This document shows positions 1-6,871 of a DNA stretch of 35,626 nucleotides, one piece after another (position 1 is the stretch's first letter; the number at the start of each line of letters is the position of its first letter). The notes under the pieces are model-generated. The model did no database searches and was not told where the DNA came from. It saw only the letters and a list, made by a program, of their open reading frames with translations. The DNA lies in assembly GCA_031359995.1 (NCBI GenBank), contig JANMAT010000197.1, positions 1 to 35,626 of the forward strand, in the 5' to 3' direction. The translations under genes were made by a program, and so were the position numbers. This DNA comes from JANMAT01 sp031359995 (GTDB taxonomy: Bacteria; Actinomycetota; Acidimicrobiia; Acidimicrobiales; Ilumatobacteraceae).

Positions 1-1
1 C

Positions 2-184
2 ATCGAGGTGCTCGACCACCTCGAGGACAAGGGCGTGCTGCTGCCGCCCCGGCGGCCGCCGTTCGGCCCCTGGGGGCCCGGTGGTCCCGGTGGCCCCGGC
101 CGTGGTGGTCCGCCGTGGCCGCCCCAGGACGACGACGGCCCGCCCGCGCCGCCGTCACCGCCGCCGCGGCACAAGAAGGCCTGA
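2..184 (+). CDS. C-terminal fragment of an unidentified protein with a Gly/Pro-rich tail
   Basis: Only the last 60 codons are present, read in frame from base 2 and ending in TGA at 182-184. The fragment starts with a short helical stretch (IEVLDHLEDKGVLLPP) and then runs into a low-complexity tail of Gly-Pro-Gly repeats, Pro-Pro pairs, an Asp triplet and a final basic HKKA. Such tails are typically disordered. Codon third positions are C/G-rich like the neighbouring genes, which supports real coding. The gene converges on the phosphotransferase with 7 bases between the stop codons. I do not recognise the family because the diagnostic part lies outside the window. Confidence 0.55.
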   Translation: MEVLDHLEDKGVLLPPRRPPFGPWGPGGPGGPGRGGPPWPPQDDDGPPAPPSPPPRHKKA

Positions 185-191
185 GTCGCGT

Positions 192-1100
192 CTAGGGCGC
201 CGCCGCGGCGTCGTGCCGCCAGCCCGTGACCTCGGGCTGGTCGAGGAGGCGGGCACAGTTGCCGAGCCGCTCGTCGGCGTAGGCGACGAAGTCGACGTGG
301 GTCAGGGTGGAGATGGCCTGCTGCACCACGGCCCACATGCCCTCGCGCAGCTCGCTCATGATCTTCATGAGCTGCAGCCGGGCCCACCGTGACCGGGTCA
401 CCGCGCCGAAGTAGGCCTGCAGCAGCGCCTCCTCGGCGTCGCCCGACAACGACGCGTTCACCGCCAGGTTGCCGAGGTCGAAGAAGACGTCGTTCATGCC
501 GGCGTACTCGAAGTCGAGCAGCCACACCCGGCCGTCGTCGAAGAGCACGTTGGCCGGCAAGAGGTCGTTGTGGCAGGGCACCGCCGGCGTGGGTGCGGCG
601 GCGAACGCGCGTTCCACGGCCGGCAGGCGCCGGTGCAGCTCGCGGTACAGCTCGGGCGGGGCGACCCCGTTGGCCTCGGCGTCGCGGGCGTGCCACTCGA
701 CGACCCGGAAGATCGGGAACTGCCCGCCGATGGGTCCGCTGCGGTGGAACTCGCGCAGCGCCCCGACCACCTCGGGCAGGTGGGCGGCGAACTCGGCGTC
801 GTCGGTGGCGTGGCGGCCGCCGACGAAGCGCGTGACCAGCGTGCCCATGCCGGGCAGCTCGCCGAGCACGGGCGGGCCGATGCCGAGCCGGTCGGCCCGC
901 GCCGCAGCCTCGGCTTCGCAGGCGCGGTCGATGCCGAGCACCTCGGTGCGCTCGCCCGGCAGGCGCAGCATCCACGCGGTGCCGTCGGGCAGCGTCACCT
1001 TGTAGTTGCGGTTGGTGATGCCGATCTCGACCGGCTCGATGCGCAGCGCGAGCCCGCCCCAACCGGGAACGCGCCGGGCGACGGCCTCCACCTCGATCAC
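192..1100 (-). CDS. Choline/aminoglycoside kinase-like phosphotransferase
   Basis: This is a 302-residue cytoplasmic kinase of the APH/choline kinase fold that transfers phosphate from ATP to a small hydroxyl substrate. The N-lobe has ITNRNYKVTLPDG and a Lys-poor strand WMLRLPGE; near residue 200 is the Brenner motif HNDLLPANVLF (catalytic Asp and Mg-binding Asn), followed by LLDFEYAGMND, whose DFE takes the place of the DFG Asp. The DFEYA form is typical of choline/ethanolamine or thiamine kinase-like members, but the substrate cannot be read from sequence. I chose GTG at 1098-1100 because TACGAT stands exactly six bases upstream, a leaderless promoter layout. An in-frame ATG at 1146-1148 would add 16 residues. 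The gene is divergent from the GNAT gene. Confidence 0.8.
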   Translation of the reverse strand: MIEVEAVARRVPGWGGLALRIEPVEIGITNRNYKVTLPDGTAWMLRLPGERTEVLGIDRACEAEAAARADRLGIGPPVLGELPGMGTLVTRFVGGRHATDDAEFAAHLPEVVGALREFHRSGPIGGQFPIFRVVEWHARDAEANGVAPPELYRELHRRLPAVERAFAAAPTPAVPCHNDLLPANVLFDDGRVWLLDFEYAGMNDVFFDLGNLAVNASLSGDAEEALLQAYFGAVTRSRWARLQLMKIMSELREGMWAVVQQAISTLTHVDFVAYADERLGNCARLLDQPEVTGWRHDAAAAP

Positions 1101-1106
1101 GGGCCG

Positions 1107-1112
1107 ATCGTA
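1107..1112 (-). promoter_or_regulatory. -10 element of a leaderless promoter for the phosphotransferase gene
   Basis: On the minus strand the bases read TACGAT, then six bases (CGGCCC), then the GTG start at 1100. This is the TANNNT-N6-start spacing expected when transcription begins at or within a base of the start codon. No ribosome binding site is visible before this GTG, in keeping with a leaderless mRNA. Confidence 0.5.
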
Positions 1113-1154
1113 GGGGACCCCGCCGCGGGCCACCGCCGGTGCCACCATGGTCGG

Positions 1155-1766
1155 GTGCCCTTCGCCGTGCGCCGTGCGACCCCCGACGACATCGACGCGG
1201 TCGTGGCCGTGGTGGCCGCCGCCTTCGCCGACTACCCGCACTGGGTGTGGGTCGAACCCGACCCGGCGGCCCGGGCCGTCGCCGTCGCCGCGTTCTACGG
1301 CGCCGACCTGCCGCCGCTGGTGGCCCTCGGTGCGACCGACGTCGTCGAGGACGGCGGCGCGGTGGTGGCGGCCGCGGTGTGGTGCCGGTCGGGCGATCTC
1401 GCCGGTGACTGGGGCGCCGACGCCCTGGGCGCCCTGGCGCCGCCCGTGGCGGCGCGGCTCGCCACCGCCCTGGCTCTCATGCAGGGGAACGCGCCGACCG
1501 AACCGCACCGGTACCTCGACGTCCTGGCCGTCGACCCGGCCCGTCAGGGCGCCGGGCTGGGCACCCGGGCCGTGGCGGCCGGGCTGGCCCGGGCCGACGC
1601 CGAGGGCGCCCCGTGCTACCTGGAGACGGCTCGTTCAGCGAATCTCCCGCTGTACCATCGGCTCGGGTTCGAGACCGTCTCCACGGCGCCGCTCGACCAC
1701 CTCCGCATCTGGGGGCTCCGGCGCTCGGCGCGCCCATTTGTGAGCCCGGGAACGCGCCTCGTATAG
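1155..1766 (+). CDS. GNAT-family N-acetyltransferase
   Basis: This 203-residue protein has the acetyltransferase fold that moves an acetyl group from acetyl-CoA to an amine. It begins FAVRRATPDDIDAVVAVVAAAF (the usual first strand and helix), carries the acetyl-CoA pyrophosphate-binding loop in VLAVDPARQGAGLGTRAV at about residues 120-137, and ends with the NLPLYHRLGFE strand-helix typical of motif B. The substrate is unknown. The GTG at 1155 is chosen because homology to the fold begins two residues later; the reading frame stays open upstream, but that part is antisense to the phosphotransferase. No good ribosome binding site is seen. The TAG stop (1764-1766) lies inside the predicted nuoA promoter. 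Confidence 0.8.
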   Translation: MPFAVRRATPDDIDAVVAVVAAAFADYPHWVWVEPDPAARAVAVAAFYGADLPPLVALGATDVVEDGGAVVAAAVWCRSGDLAGDWGADALGALAPPVAARLATALALMQGNAPTEPHRYLDVLAVDPARQGAGLGTRAVAAGLARADAEGAPCYLETARSANLPLYHRLGFETVSTAPLDHLRIWGLRRSARPFVSPGTRLV

Positions 1767-1769
1767 AGT
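1738..1769 (+). promoter_or_regulatory. Predicted promoter of the nuo operon
   Basis: TTGTGA at 1738-1743 (-35-like) is followed after 18 bases by TATAGA at 1762-1767; an overlapping TAGAGT lies at 1764-1769. Transcription would start a few bases before the nuoA ATG at 1779, giving a very short or absent leader, and no Shine-Dalgarno sequence is visible. The promoter overlaps the end of the preceding GNAT gene. The assignment rests on sequence only. Confidence 0.5.
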
Positions 1770-1778
1770 CGGCTGAGT

Positions 1779-2144
1779 ATGTCCGACTTCCTGCGCAGCT
1801 ACCTCACGGTGGCCATCTTCACGGTGACCGCAGTGCTGTTGGCCGGGTCGTTGTTGGGGCTCGGCAGCCTCCTGCGCCCCAAGAAGCCAACGAAGGACAA
1901 GGTCACGGCGTACGAGAGCGGTGTCGACCCGGTGGGGGAGGGCTGGTCGCAGAGCCAGATCCGCTACTACGTCTTCGCCGTCCTCTTCGTGATCTTCGAC
2001 GTCGAAGCCGTGTTCATCTTCCCCTGGGCCACCCAGCTCGAACGCTACGCCGGCTTCGGTCTGGTCGAGATGGGCGTCTTCGTCTTCATCCTGCTGCTGG
2101 GCCTCGTGTACGCCTGGCGCAAGGGCGTGCTCCGGTGGGTGTGA
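1779..2144 (+). CDS. nuoA: NADH-quinone oxidoreductase subunit A
   Basis: This small membrane subunit of complex I sits at the junction of the peripheral and membrane arms. At 121 residues it has the normal length. Three membrane helices are visible (about 9-31, 62-82 and 90-112). Between the first two is the conserved loop YESGVDPVG, and the second helix carries the diagnostic IRYYVFAVLFVIFDVEAVF with its conserved acidic pair. It is the first gene of an eleven-gene nuo run that is mostly overlapping or spaced by a few bases; nuoB follows after 34 bases. The ATG lies just after a -10-like element, so the mRNA is probably leaderless or nearly so. Confidence 0.95.
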   Translation: MSDFLRSYLTVAIFTVTAVLLAGSLLGLGSLLRPKKPTKDKVTAYESGVDPVGEGWSQSQIRYYVFAVLFVIFDVEAVFIFPWATQLERYAGFGLVEMGVFVFILLLGLVYAWRKGVLRWV

Positions 2145-2178
2145 GCCGCATGCGCACCACGACGGAGGGGACGAGCTG

Positions 2179-2709
2179 ATGGGCCTGGTCGATCGCGGAC
2201 GGCTGCCCAAGCCGTTCACCAAGTTGTTCAACCTGGGCCGCTCCTACTCGCTCTGGGCGTACCAGTGGGGTCTCGCCTGCTGCGCCATCGAGATGGGTGC
2301 CGCCTTCGGTTCCCCCCGGTACGACGTGATGCGCCTCGGCGTGATCCCGCTGCCGGCCTCGCCCCGCCAGGCCGACCTGGTGGTCATCTCCGGCACGGTC
2401 ACCGACAAGATGGCGCCGTCGATCAAGCGCCTCTACGAGCAGATGCCCGAGCCCAAGTACGTCATCTCCATGGGCAGCTGCGCCAACTGCGGCGGCCCCT
2501 ACTGGGACAGCTACTCGGTGACCAAGGGCGTCGACCAGATCATCCCGGTCGACATCTACGTGCCCGGCTGCCCGCCCCGCCCGGAGGCGCTGCTCGAGGG
2601 GATCGTGCTCCTGCAGGAGCGCATCCGCAACGAGGACATGGCCGCCCGCTGGCGCGGCGAGCACGACGACGTGGTGCGGAGGGGTGAGCCCATTGTCGTC
2701 AACGGATAG
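2179..2709 (+). CDS. nuoB: NADH-quinone oxidoreductase subunit B
   Basis: This peripheral-arm subunit of 176 residues carries the terminal [4Fe-4S] cluster N2, which passes electrons to quinone. The four ligands are present: the tandem Cys34-Cys35 (GLACCAIEM), Cys101 (SMGSCANC) and Cys131 (VPGCPPRPE). Cys104 in GSCANC is an additional cysteine where many homologues have Ser or Thr. A strong ribosome binding site (GGAGGGG, 2164-2170) precedes the ATG. The 3' end overlaps nuoC by 17-26 bases depending on the nuoC start. The C-terminal 25 residues are charged and extend past the conserved core. Confidence 0.96.
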   Translation: MGLVDRGRLPKPFTKLFNLGRSYSLWAYQWGLACCAIEMGAAFGSPRYDVMRLGVIPLPASPRQADLVVISGTVTDKMAPSIKRLYEQMPEPKYVISMGSCANCGGPYWDSYSVTKGVDQIIPVDIYVPGCPPRPEALLEGIVLLQERIRNEDMAARWRGEHDDVVRRGEPIVVNG

Positions 2710-3340
2710 CCCGGCCGAGCTCGTCCACGACACGTTGCGCGAGGGCCTGCTGGCCCGGTTCCGCGAGCTTTTGGGCGACGCCATCGTCGACACCCACCTC
2801 AAGCCGGCCGACGACCTGTGGCTGCGCATCCGCACCGACGCCTGGCAGCAGGCGGGCAAGGCGGCACGCGACCTCGGGTTCAGCTACTTCTGCTTCCTGT
2901 CGGCCATCGACTGGCTGCCGTCGCCGTTCGGCAAGGGCGAGGACGACCCCACCGAGCCGCCGCCCGTGCGCTCCACCGAGATCAAGCAGGGCTACGCCGG
3001 CGGGGCCACCCGCTTCCAGGTGTTCGCCCGGGTCGTGTCGCCCACCGAGCACGTGGGCGTCACCTTCAAGGTCGACGTCCCCGTCGACACCCTCGCCATC
3101 GACACGTGGGTGCCGGTGTACGCCGGCGCCAACTGGCACGAGCGCGAGACGTGGGAGATGTTCGGGATCACCTTCACCGGCCATCCCGATCTCCGTCACA
3201 TGTACCTGCCCACCGAGTTCGAGGGCTTCCCGTTGCGCAAGGACTTCCCGCTCCTCGCCCGCATCGTGAAGCCGTGGCCGGGCATCGTCGACGTGGAGCC
3301 GATCCCCGCCGAGTTCGACACGGATGGTGACGAGTCATGA
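2684..3340 (+). CDS. nuoC: NADH-quinone oxidoreductase subunit C
   Basis: This peripheral-arm 30-kDa subunit has 218 residues from the GTG start. The signature appears as NWHERETWEMFGITFTGHPDL followed by LPTEFEGFPLRKDFPL; it binds NuoD and supports the quinone-site region. It is a stand-alone NuoC, not a NuoCD fusion. The start is uncertain. GTG at 2684 is only one base downstream of GGAGG (2678-2682), too close for normal initiation, whereas TTG at 2693 is about ten bases away and would give 215 residues. Either start lies inside the end of nuoB, so translation is coupled. The stop overlaps the nuoD start by four bases. Confidence 0.94.
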   Translation: MSPLSSTDSPAELVHDTLREGLLARFRELLGDAIVDTHLKPADDLWLRIRTDAWQQAGKAARDLGFSYFCFLSAIDWLPSPFGKGEDDPTEPPPVRSTEIKQGYAGGATRFQVFARVVSPTEHVGVTFKVDVPVDTLAIDTWVPVYAGANWHERETWEMFGITFTGHPDLRHMYLPTEFEGFPLRKDFPLLARIVKPWPGIVDVEPIPAEFDTDGDES

Positions 3341-4509
3341 CGATGCTCGGGGACCGCAACCAGCTGGCCTACATCGCCGCGCAGGCGGCTGATGCCCGGG
3401 TCAACGTCGAGCTCGAGACCGAGGGCATGACCCTCAACATCGGGCCCCAGCACCCGGCCACCCACGGCACGCTGCGCATCATCGCCCGCCTCGACGGCGA
3501 GCAGGTGGTGTGGGCCGAGCCGTCGGCCGGCTACATGCACCGCGGCTACGAGAAGCTGACCGAGGTCCGCACCTTCCCGCAGGTCACCTCGCTGGTCAAT
3601 CGCATCGACTGGCTGGGCAGCTTCGCCAACGAGGTGCCGTTCATCCTCGCCGCCGAGAAGCTCATGGAGATCGAGGCCCCGCCGCGGGCCCAGTGGATCC
3701 GCACCATCCTGTTCGAGCTCTCCCGCATCGCCAACGTGTCGCTGTTCCTCGGCGACATGGCCGTGCAGCTCGGCGCCATCACGCCGGTCTTCTACGCCTT
3801 CCGCGACCGCGAGCACGTGCTCAACCAGATCGAGTCGGCCACCGGTGGGCGCTTCCACCCGAACTTCGACCGCATCGGCGGGCTGAAGGACGACCTGCCC
3901 AAGGGTTGGGCCGACGAGACCCGCGCCTGCATGAAGAAGCTGCGCGGGTTCTGCGACCAGATGGAGACGCTGCTGCTCGGCAACGAGATCTTCGGGCAGC
4001 GCACCCGCGGCATCGGCGTGATCCCGCGCGACGTCGCCCTCCAGTTCGGCCTGTCGGGCGCCAACCTGCGCGCCAGCGGCGTCGACTGGGACCTGCGCCG
4101 CGATCAGACCCTGCCCATGGCGTGGGACAAGATCGACTGGAAGGTCTGGACCCACCCCGACGGCGACAGCTACGCCCGCTACTGGGTGCGCCTGCAAGAG
4201 GTGCGCGAGTCCACGATGATGGTCGACAAGCTGCTCGATGGTCTGCCGTCGGGCCCGATCATGGCCAAGGTGCCCCGCATCATCAAGGTGCCCGAGGGCG
4301 AGGCCTGGGTGTCGACCGAGAACCCTCTCGGCGAGATGGGCTACTACATCGTGTCGAAGGGTGACACCGGGCCGTTCCGCGTGAAGATCCGCTCGGCCAG
4401 CTTCAACAACGTCTCGATCACGCCGTGGGTTCTCAAGGGCACCTACGTGCCCGATGTGATCACCATCCTCGCCAGCCTGTACTTCATCCTGGGAGACATC
4501 GACCGATGA
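3337..4509 (+). CDS. nuoD: NADH-quinone oxidoreductase subunit D
   Basis: This 49-kDa subunit of 390 residues forms much of the quinone-binding cavity together with NuoB. It shows the family hallmarks: LNIGPQHPATHGTLR at about 33-47, AGYMHRGYEKL at 64-74, and the C-terminal FILGDIDR ending. His39 and His43 in the HPATH loop correspond to the quinone-site region. Arg69 in MHRGYEK aligns with the arginine of human NDUFS2 that is dimethylated by NDUFAF7 (Arg85 of the mature protein), and a NDUFAF7-like gene ends this operon. It starts at ATG 3337, overlapping nuoC by ATGA, and its own stop overlaps nuoH in the same way. The nuoE, nuoF and nuoG genes normally found next are absent. Confidence 0.97.
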   Translation: MTMLGDRNQLAYIAAQAADARVNVELETEGMTLNIGPQHPATHGTLRIIARLDGEQVVWAEPSAGYMHRGYEKLTEVRTFPQVTSLVNRIDWLGSFANEVPFILAAEKLMEIEAPPRAQWIRTILFELSRIANVSLFLGDMAVQLGAITPVFYAFRDREHVLNQIESATGGRFHPNFDRIGGLKDDLPKGWADETRACMKKLRGFCDQMETLLLGNEIFGQRTRGIGVIPRDVALQFGLSGANLRASGVDWDLRRDQTLPMAWDKIDWKVWTHPDGDSYARYWVRLQEVRESTMMVDKLLDGLPSGPIMAKVPRIIKVPEGEAWVSTENPLGEMGYYIVSKGDTGPFRVKIRSASFNNVSITPWVLKGTYVPDVITILASLYFILGDIDR

Positions 4510-5555
4510 TGCTCGGCCTCGCGTATTGGCAGGTGACGATCCTGCGCGTGCTCGGCGTGATCGCCGCGGTGCTCCTGCCCGCCGGCGCCTTCGTGCAGGC
4601 GTACCTGTTCAAGATGGTCAGCTTCATGCAGAGCCGGCTCGGCCCCATGGAAGCCGGGCCCTACGGTCAGCTGCAGCTCATCGCCGAGGTCGGCAAGTTC
4701 CTGCAGAAGGAAGACCTCGTCCCCGAGAAGGCCGACCGGACGCTGTTCAAGATGGCGCCCATCGTGGTGCTCGTCTCCACGTTCCTGCTGTACGCCGCGG
4801 TGCCGTTCGGCCCCGACGCCACCCTGTTCGGGAACGGCTTCACCCTCGGCGTCTTCTACGTGCTGGCGGTGTCGTCGGTGTCGGTGCTCGGCGTCCTGAT
4901 GGCCGGGTGGGCCAGCGCCAACAAGTATTCGCTCATGGGCGGTCTGCGGGCCGCCGGCCAGCTCATCGCCTACGAGCTGCCGATGGTGCTCGCGGTCGTC
5001 GGCGTCGTCATCCAGGCCGGCACCATGAACCTGCAGGACATCGTCGTGAAGCAGGGCCACGACAAGATCTTCGGCTTCAGCGGCATCGGCTTCCCGTACG
5101 TGCTCACCCAGTTCGTCGGGTTCCTGATCTTCATGATCTCGGCCCAGGCCGAGCTCACCCAGGCGCCGTTCGACATGCCCATCGCCGAGTCCGAGCTCGT
5201 CGCCGGTTACATGACCGAGTACTCGGGCTTCCGCTTCCTGCTGTTCTTCATCGGTGAGTTCGCCACCGCCGGCGCCTTCTCCGCCATCGCGGCCATCCTC
5301 TTCCTGGGTGGGTGGTCGCTGCCGTTCTCGTGGTTCGGCTGGTCCGACGTGAACAGCGTGGGCAACTGGATGAACGTCGCCGGCCCGCTGATCCTGTTCG
5401 CCAAGATCATGCTGCTGGCCTTCGTGATCTTCTGGGTGCGCTTCACCTATCCGCGCTTCCGTGAGGACCAGCTGCAACGCTTCGCCTGGAAGGTCCTCAT
5501 CCCCATCTCGCTGGTGAACATCATGATCACCGCCATCCTGAAGGTCGCATTCTGA
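4506..5555 (+). CDS. nuoH: NADH-quinone oxidoreductase subunit H
   Basis: This membrane subunit of 349 residues lines the quinone entry channel and links the redox module to the proton pumps. Diagnostic segments are MQSRLGPMEAGPYGQLQ, the charged loop VGKFLQKEDLVPEKADR, and QAPFDMPIAESELVAGYMTE with its conserved acidic residues. About eight membrane helices are visible. The start is the ATG at 4506, overlapping the nuoD TGA; a second ATG follows directly at 4509. The reading frame stays open upstream, but that part is out of frame with nuoD and is not used. The stop TGA shares one base with the nuoI ATG. Confidence 0.95.
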   Translation: MMLGLAYWQVTILRVLGVIAAVLLPAGAFVQAYLFKMVSFMQSRLGPMEAGPYGQLQLIAEVGKFLQKEDLVPEKADRTLFKMAPIVVLVSTFLLYAAVPFGPDATLFGNGFTLGVFYVLAVSSVSVLGVLMAGWASANKYSLMGGLRAAGQLIAYELPMVLAVVGVVIQAGTMNLQDIVVKQGHDKIFGFSGIGFPYVLTQFVGFLIFMISAQAELTQAPFDMPIAESELVAGYMTEYSGFRFLLFFIGEFATAGAFSAIAAILFLGGWSLPFSWFGWSDVNSVGNWMNVAGPLILFAKIMLLAFVIFWVRFTYPRFREDQLQRFAWKVLIPISLVNIMITAILKVAF

Positions 5556-6046
5556 TGGCACTGCCTGGTGTCGGACTCATCAAGGGCCTCGGGGTCACGT
5601 TCAAGGCGATCGTCGAGACGGTCACCGAGGGCGCCCAGACCGTGCAGTACCCGCACGAGAAGGAACCGCCGGCCGCTCGTTCCCGCGGGGTCATCGCGCT
5701 GCGGGAGGACAACTGCACGGTCTGCATGCTGTGTGTCCGGTCGTGCCCCGACTGGTGCATCTACATCGAGGGCCACAAGGAGAAGGCGCCGCCCCGTCGG
5801 GCCGGTGGCAAGCCTCGTACCGTGTCGAAGCTCGACCGTTTCGACATCGACTACGGCCTGTGCATGTACTGCGGCATCTGCGTCGAGGTCTGCCCGTTCG
5901 ACGCCCTGTTCTGGAGCCCCGAGTACGAGTACTCCGAGCCCCGCATCGCCGACCTCATCCACGACAAGGCGAAGTTGGGTGAGTGGATGGAGACCGTGCC
6001 GGAAGCGCCCGAGCTCGAAGCGGGCGCGGACAAGAAGAAGAAGTGA
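5555..6046 (+). CDS. nuoI: NADH-quinone oxidoreductase subunit I, ferredoxin-like with a basic loop
   Basis: This 163-residue subunit carries clusters N6a and N6b. Two perfect Cx2Cx2Cx3CP motifs are present: Cys54/57/60/64 and Cys103/106/109/113, with an extra Cys68. The spacer between the motifs is about ten residues longer than in E. coli NuoI and holds a basic stretch at about 74-92 (KEKAPPRR, then GGKPRTVSK). The C terminus ends in an acidic patch followed by four lysines. In an enzyme lacking NuoEFG, NuoI would be the most exposed entry point for electrons, so these charged features may matter for docking a donor; that is inference. It is coupled to nuoH by a one-base overlap. Confidence 0.95.
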   Translation: MALPGVGLIKGLGVTFKAIVETVTEGAQTVQYPHEKEPPAARSRGVIALREDNCTVCMLCVRSCPDWCIYIEGHKEKAPPRRAGGKPRTVSKLDRFDIDYGLCMYCGICVEVCPFDALFWSPEYEYSEPRIADLIHDKAKLGEWMETVPEAPELEAGADKKKK

Positions 6047-6051
6047 CGGCC

Positions 6052-6561
6052 ATGCTCTACGCCGCCAACAGCGTGCCCCAACACATCGGTTTCGGGATCA
6101 TCGCCGCCCTCATGATCGTGGGCGCCCTGCGCGTGGTCACCAGCAACAACATCATCCGCGCCGCCCTGTGGCTCGTGGTGGTGCTGGCCGGTGCCGCCGC
6201 CCAGTACATCCTGCTCGCCGCCGAGTTCGTGGCCGTCACCCAGGTGCTCGTCTACATCGGCGCCGTCATGGTGCTGTTCCTGTTCGGCACCATGCTGACC
6301 CGGGCCCAGATCGGCTACGAGAAGGACCTGAACAACAAGAACCGCATCATCCCGGGCGTGGTCGCCCTGATGCTGGCGGGCATCCTCACGTACGTCCTGA
6401 TCGACGCCTACCACGCCAGCCGGCTGCCCGACGTCGCCGTGGTCACCACCCAGCAGGTGTCGGACTCGATCTTCACCACGTACCTGCTGCCGTTCTGGGC
6501 GCTGTCGCTCGTGCTCACCGCCGCCGTCATCGGCGCCATCGTGCTGGCCCGGAAGGACTGA
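6052..6561 (+). CDS. nuoJ: NADH-quinone oxidoreductase subunit J
   Basis: This membrane subunit has 169 residues and five predicted helices (about 10-25, 32-52, 57-80, 98-120 and 145-165). The third holds the conserved EFVAVTQVLVYIGAVMVLFLF, including the Tyr and Gly at the pi-bulge that controls the water wire of the pump. ATG 6052 is preferred. An in-frame GTG at 6043 overlaps the nuoI stop as GTGA, a junction type used elsewhere in this operon, and would add three residues. The frame continues upstream inside nuoI but is not conserved there. Confidence 0.92.
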   Translation: MLYAANSVPQHIGFGIIAALMIVGALRVVTSNNIIRAALWLVVVLAGAAAQYILLAAEFVAVTQVLVYIGAVMVLFLFGTMLTRAQIGYEKDLNNKNRIIPGVVALMLAGILTYVLIDAYHASRLPDVAVVTTQQVSDSIFTTYLLPFWALSLVLTAAVIGAIVLARKD

Positions 6562-6565
6562 GGCG

Positions 6566-6868
6566 ATGCTCATCAACGAGTTCCTGCTGCTGGGCGCCGC
6601 CCTGTTCTGCATCGGCGTGTACGGCGTGCTCGCCCGCAAGAACGGCGTCATGGTCCTGATGTCGATCGAGCTCATCCTGAACTCGGTGAACATCAACCTG
6701 CTGGCGTTCGCGCTGAAGCACGGCGGCGATGTCGCCGGCCACGTCTTCGCCCTCTACGTCATCGCGGTGGCAGCGGCCGAGGTCGGCGTGGGTCTGGCCA
6801 TCGTGTTGCTCATCTACCGCAACCGGCGCTCCATCGCGCTGGACGAGCTCTCGCAGATGAAGGGCTGA
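6566..6868 (+). CDS. nuoK: NADH-quinone oxidoreductase subunit K
   Basis: This 100-residue subunit has three helices and resembles MrpC, the usual length for the family. Both conserved membrane glutamates are present: one in LMSIELILNSVNINLLAF (helix 2) and one in AAAEVGVGLAIVLLIYR (helix 3); they carry protons in the central axis of the membrane arm. Four bases separate it from nuoJ, and nuoL follows three bases later. It starts at ATG 6566. Confidence 0.95.
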   Translation: MLINEFLLLGAALFCIGVYGVLARKNGVMVLMSIELILNSVNINLLAFALKHGGDVAGHVFALYVIAVAAAEVGVGLAIVLLIYRNRRSIALDELSQMKG

Positions 6869-6871
6869 CGG

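Noticed and set aside
192..1508. A 438-residue phosphotransferase reading through to base 1508
   Set aside because: The N-terminal extra part is antisense to the GNAT gene, has no conserved residues, and a well-spaced promoter supports GTG 1100.
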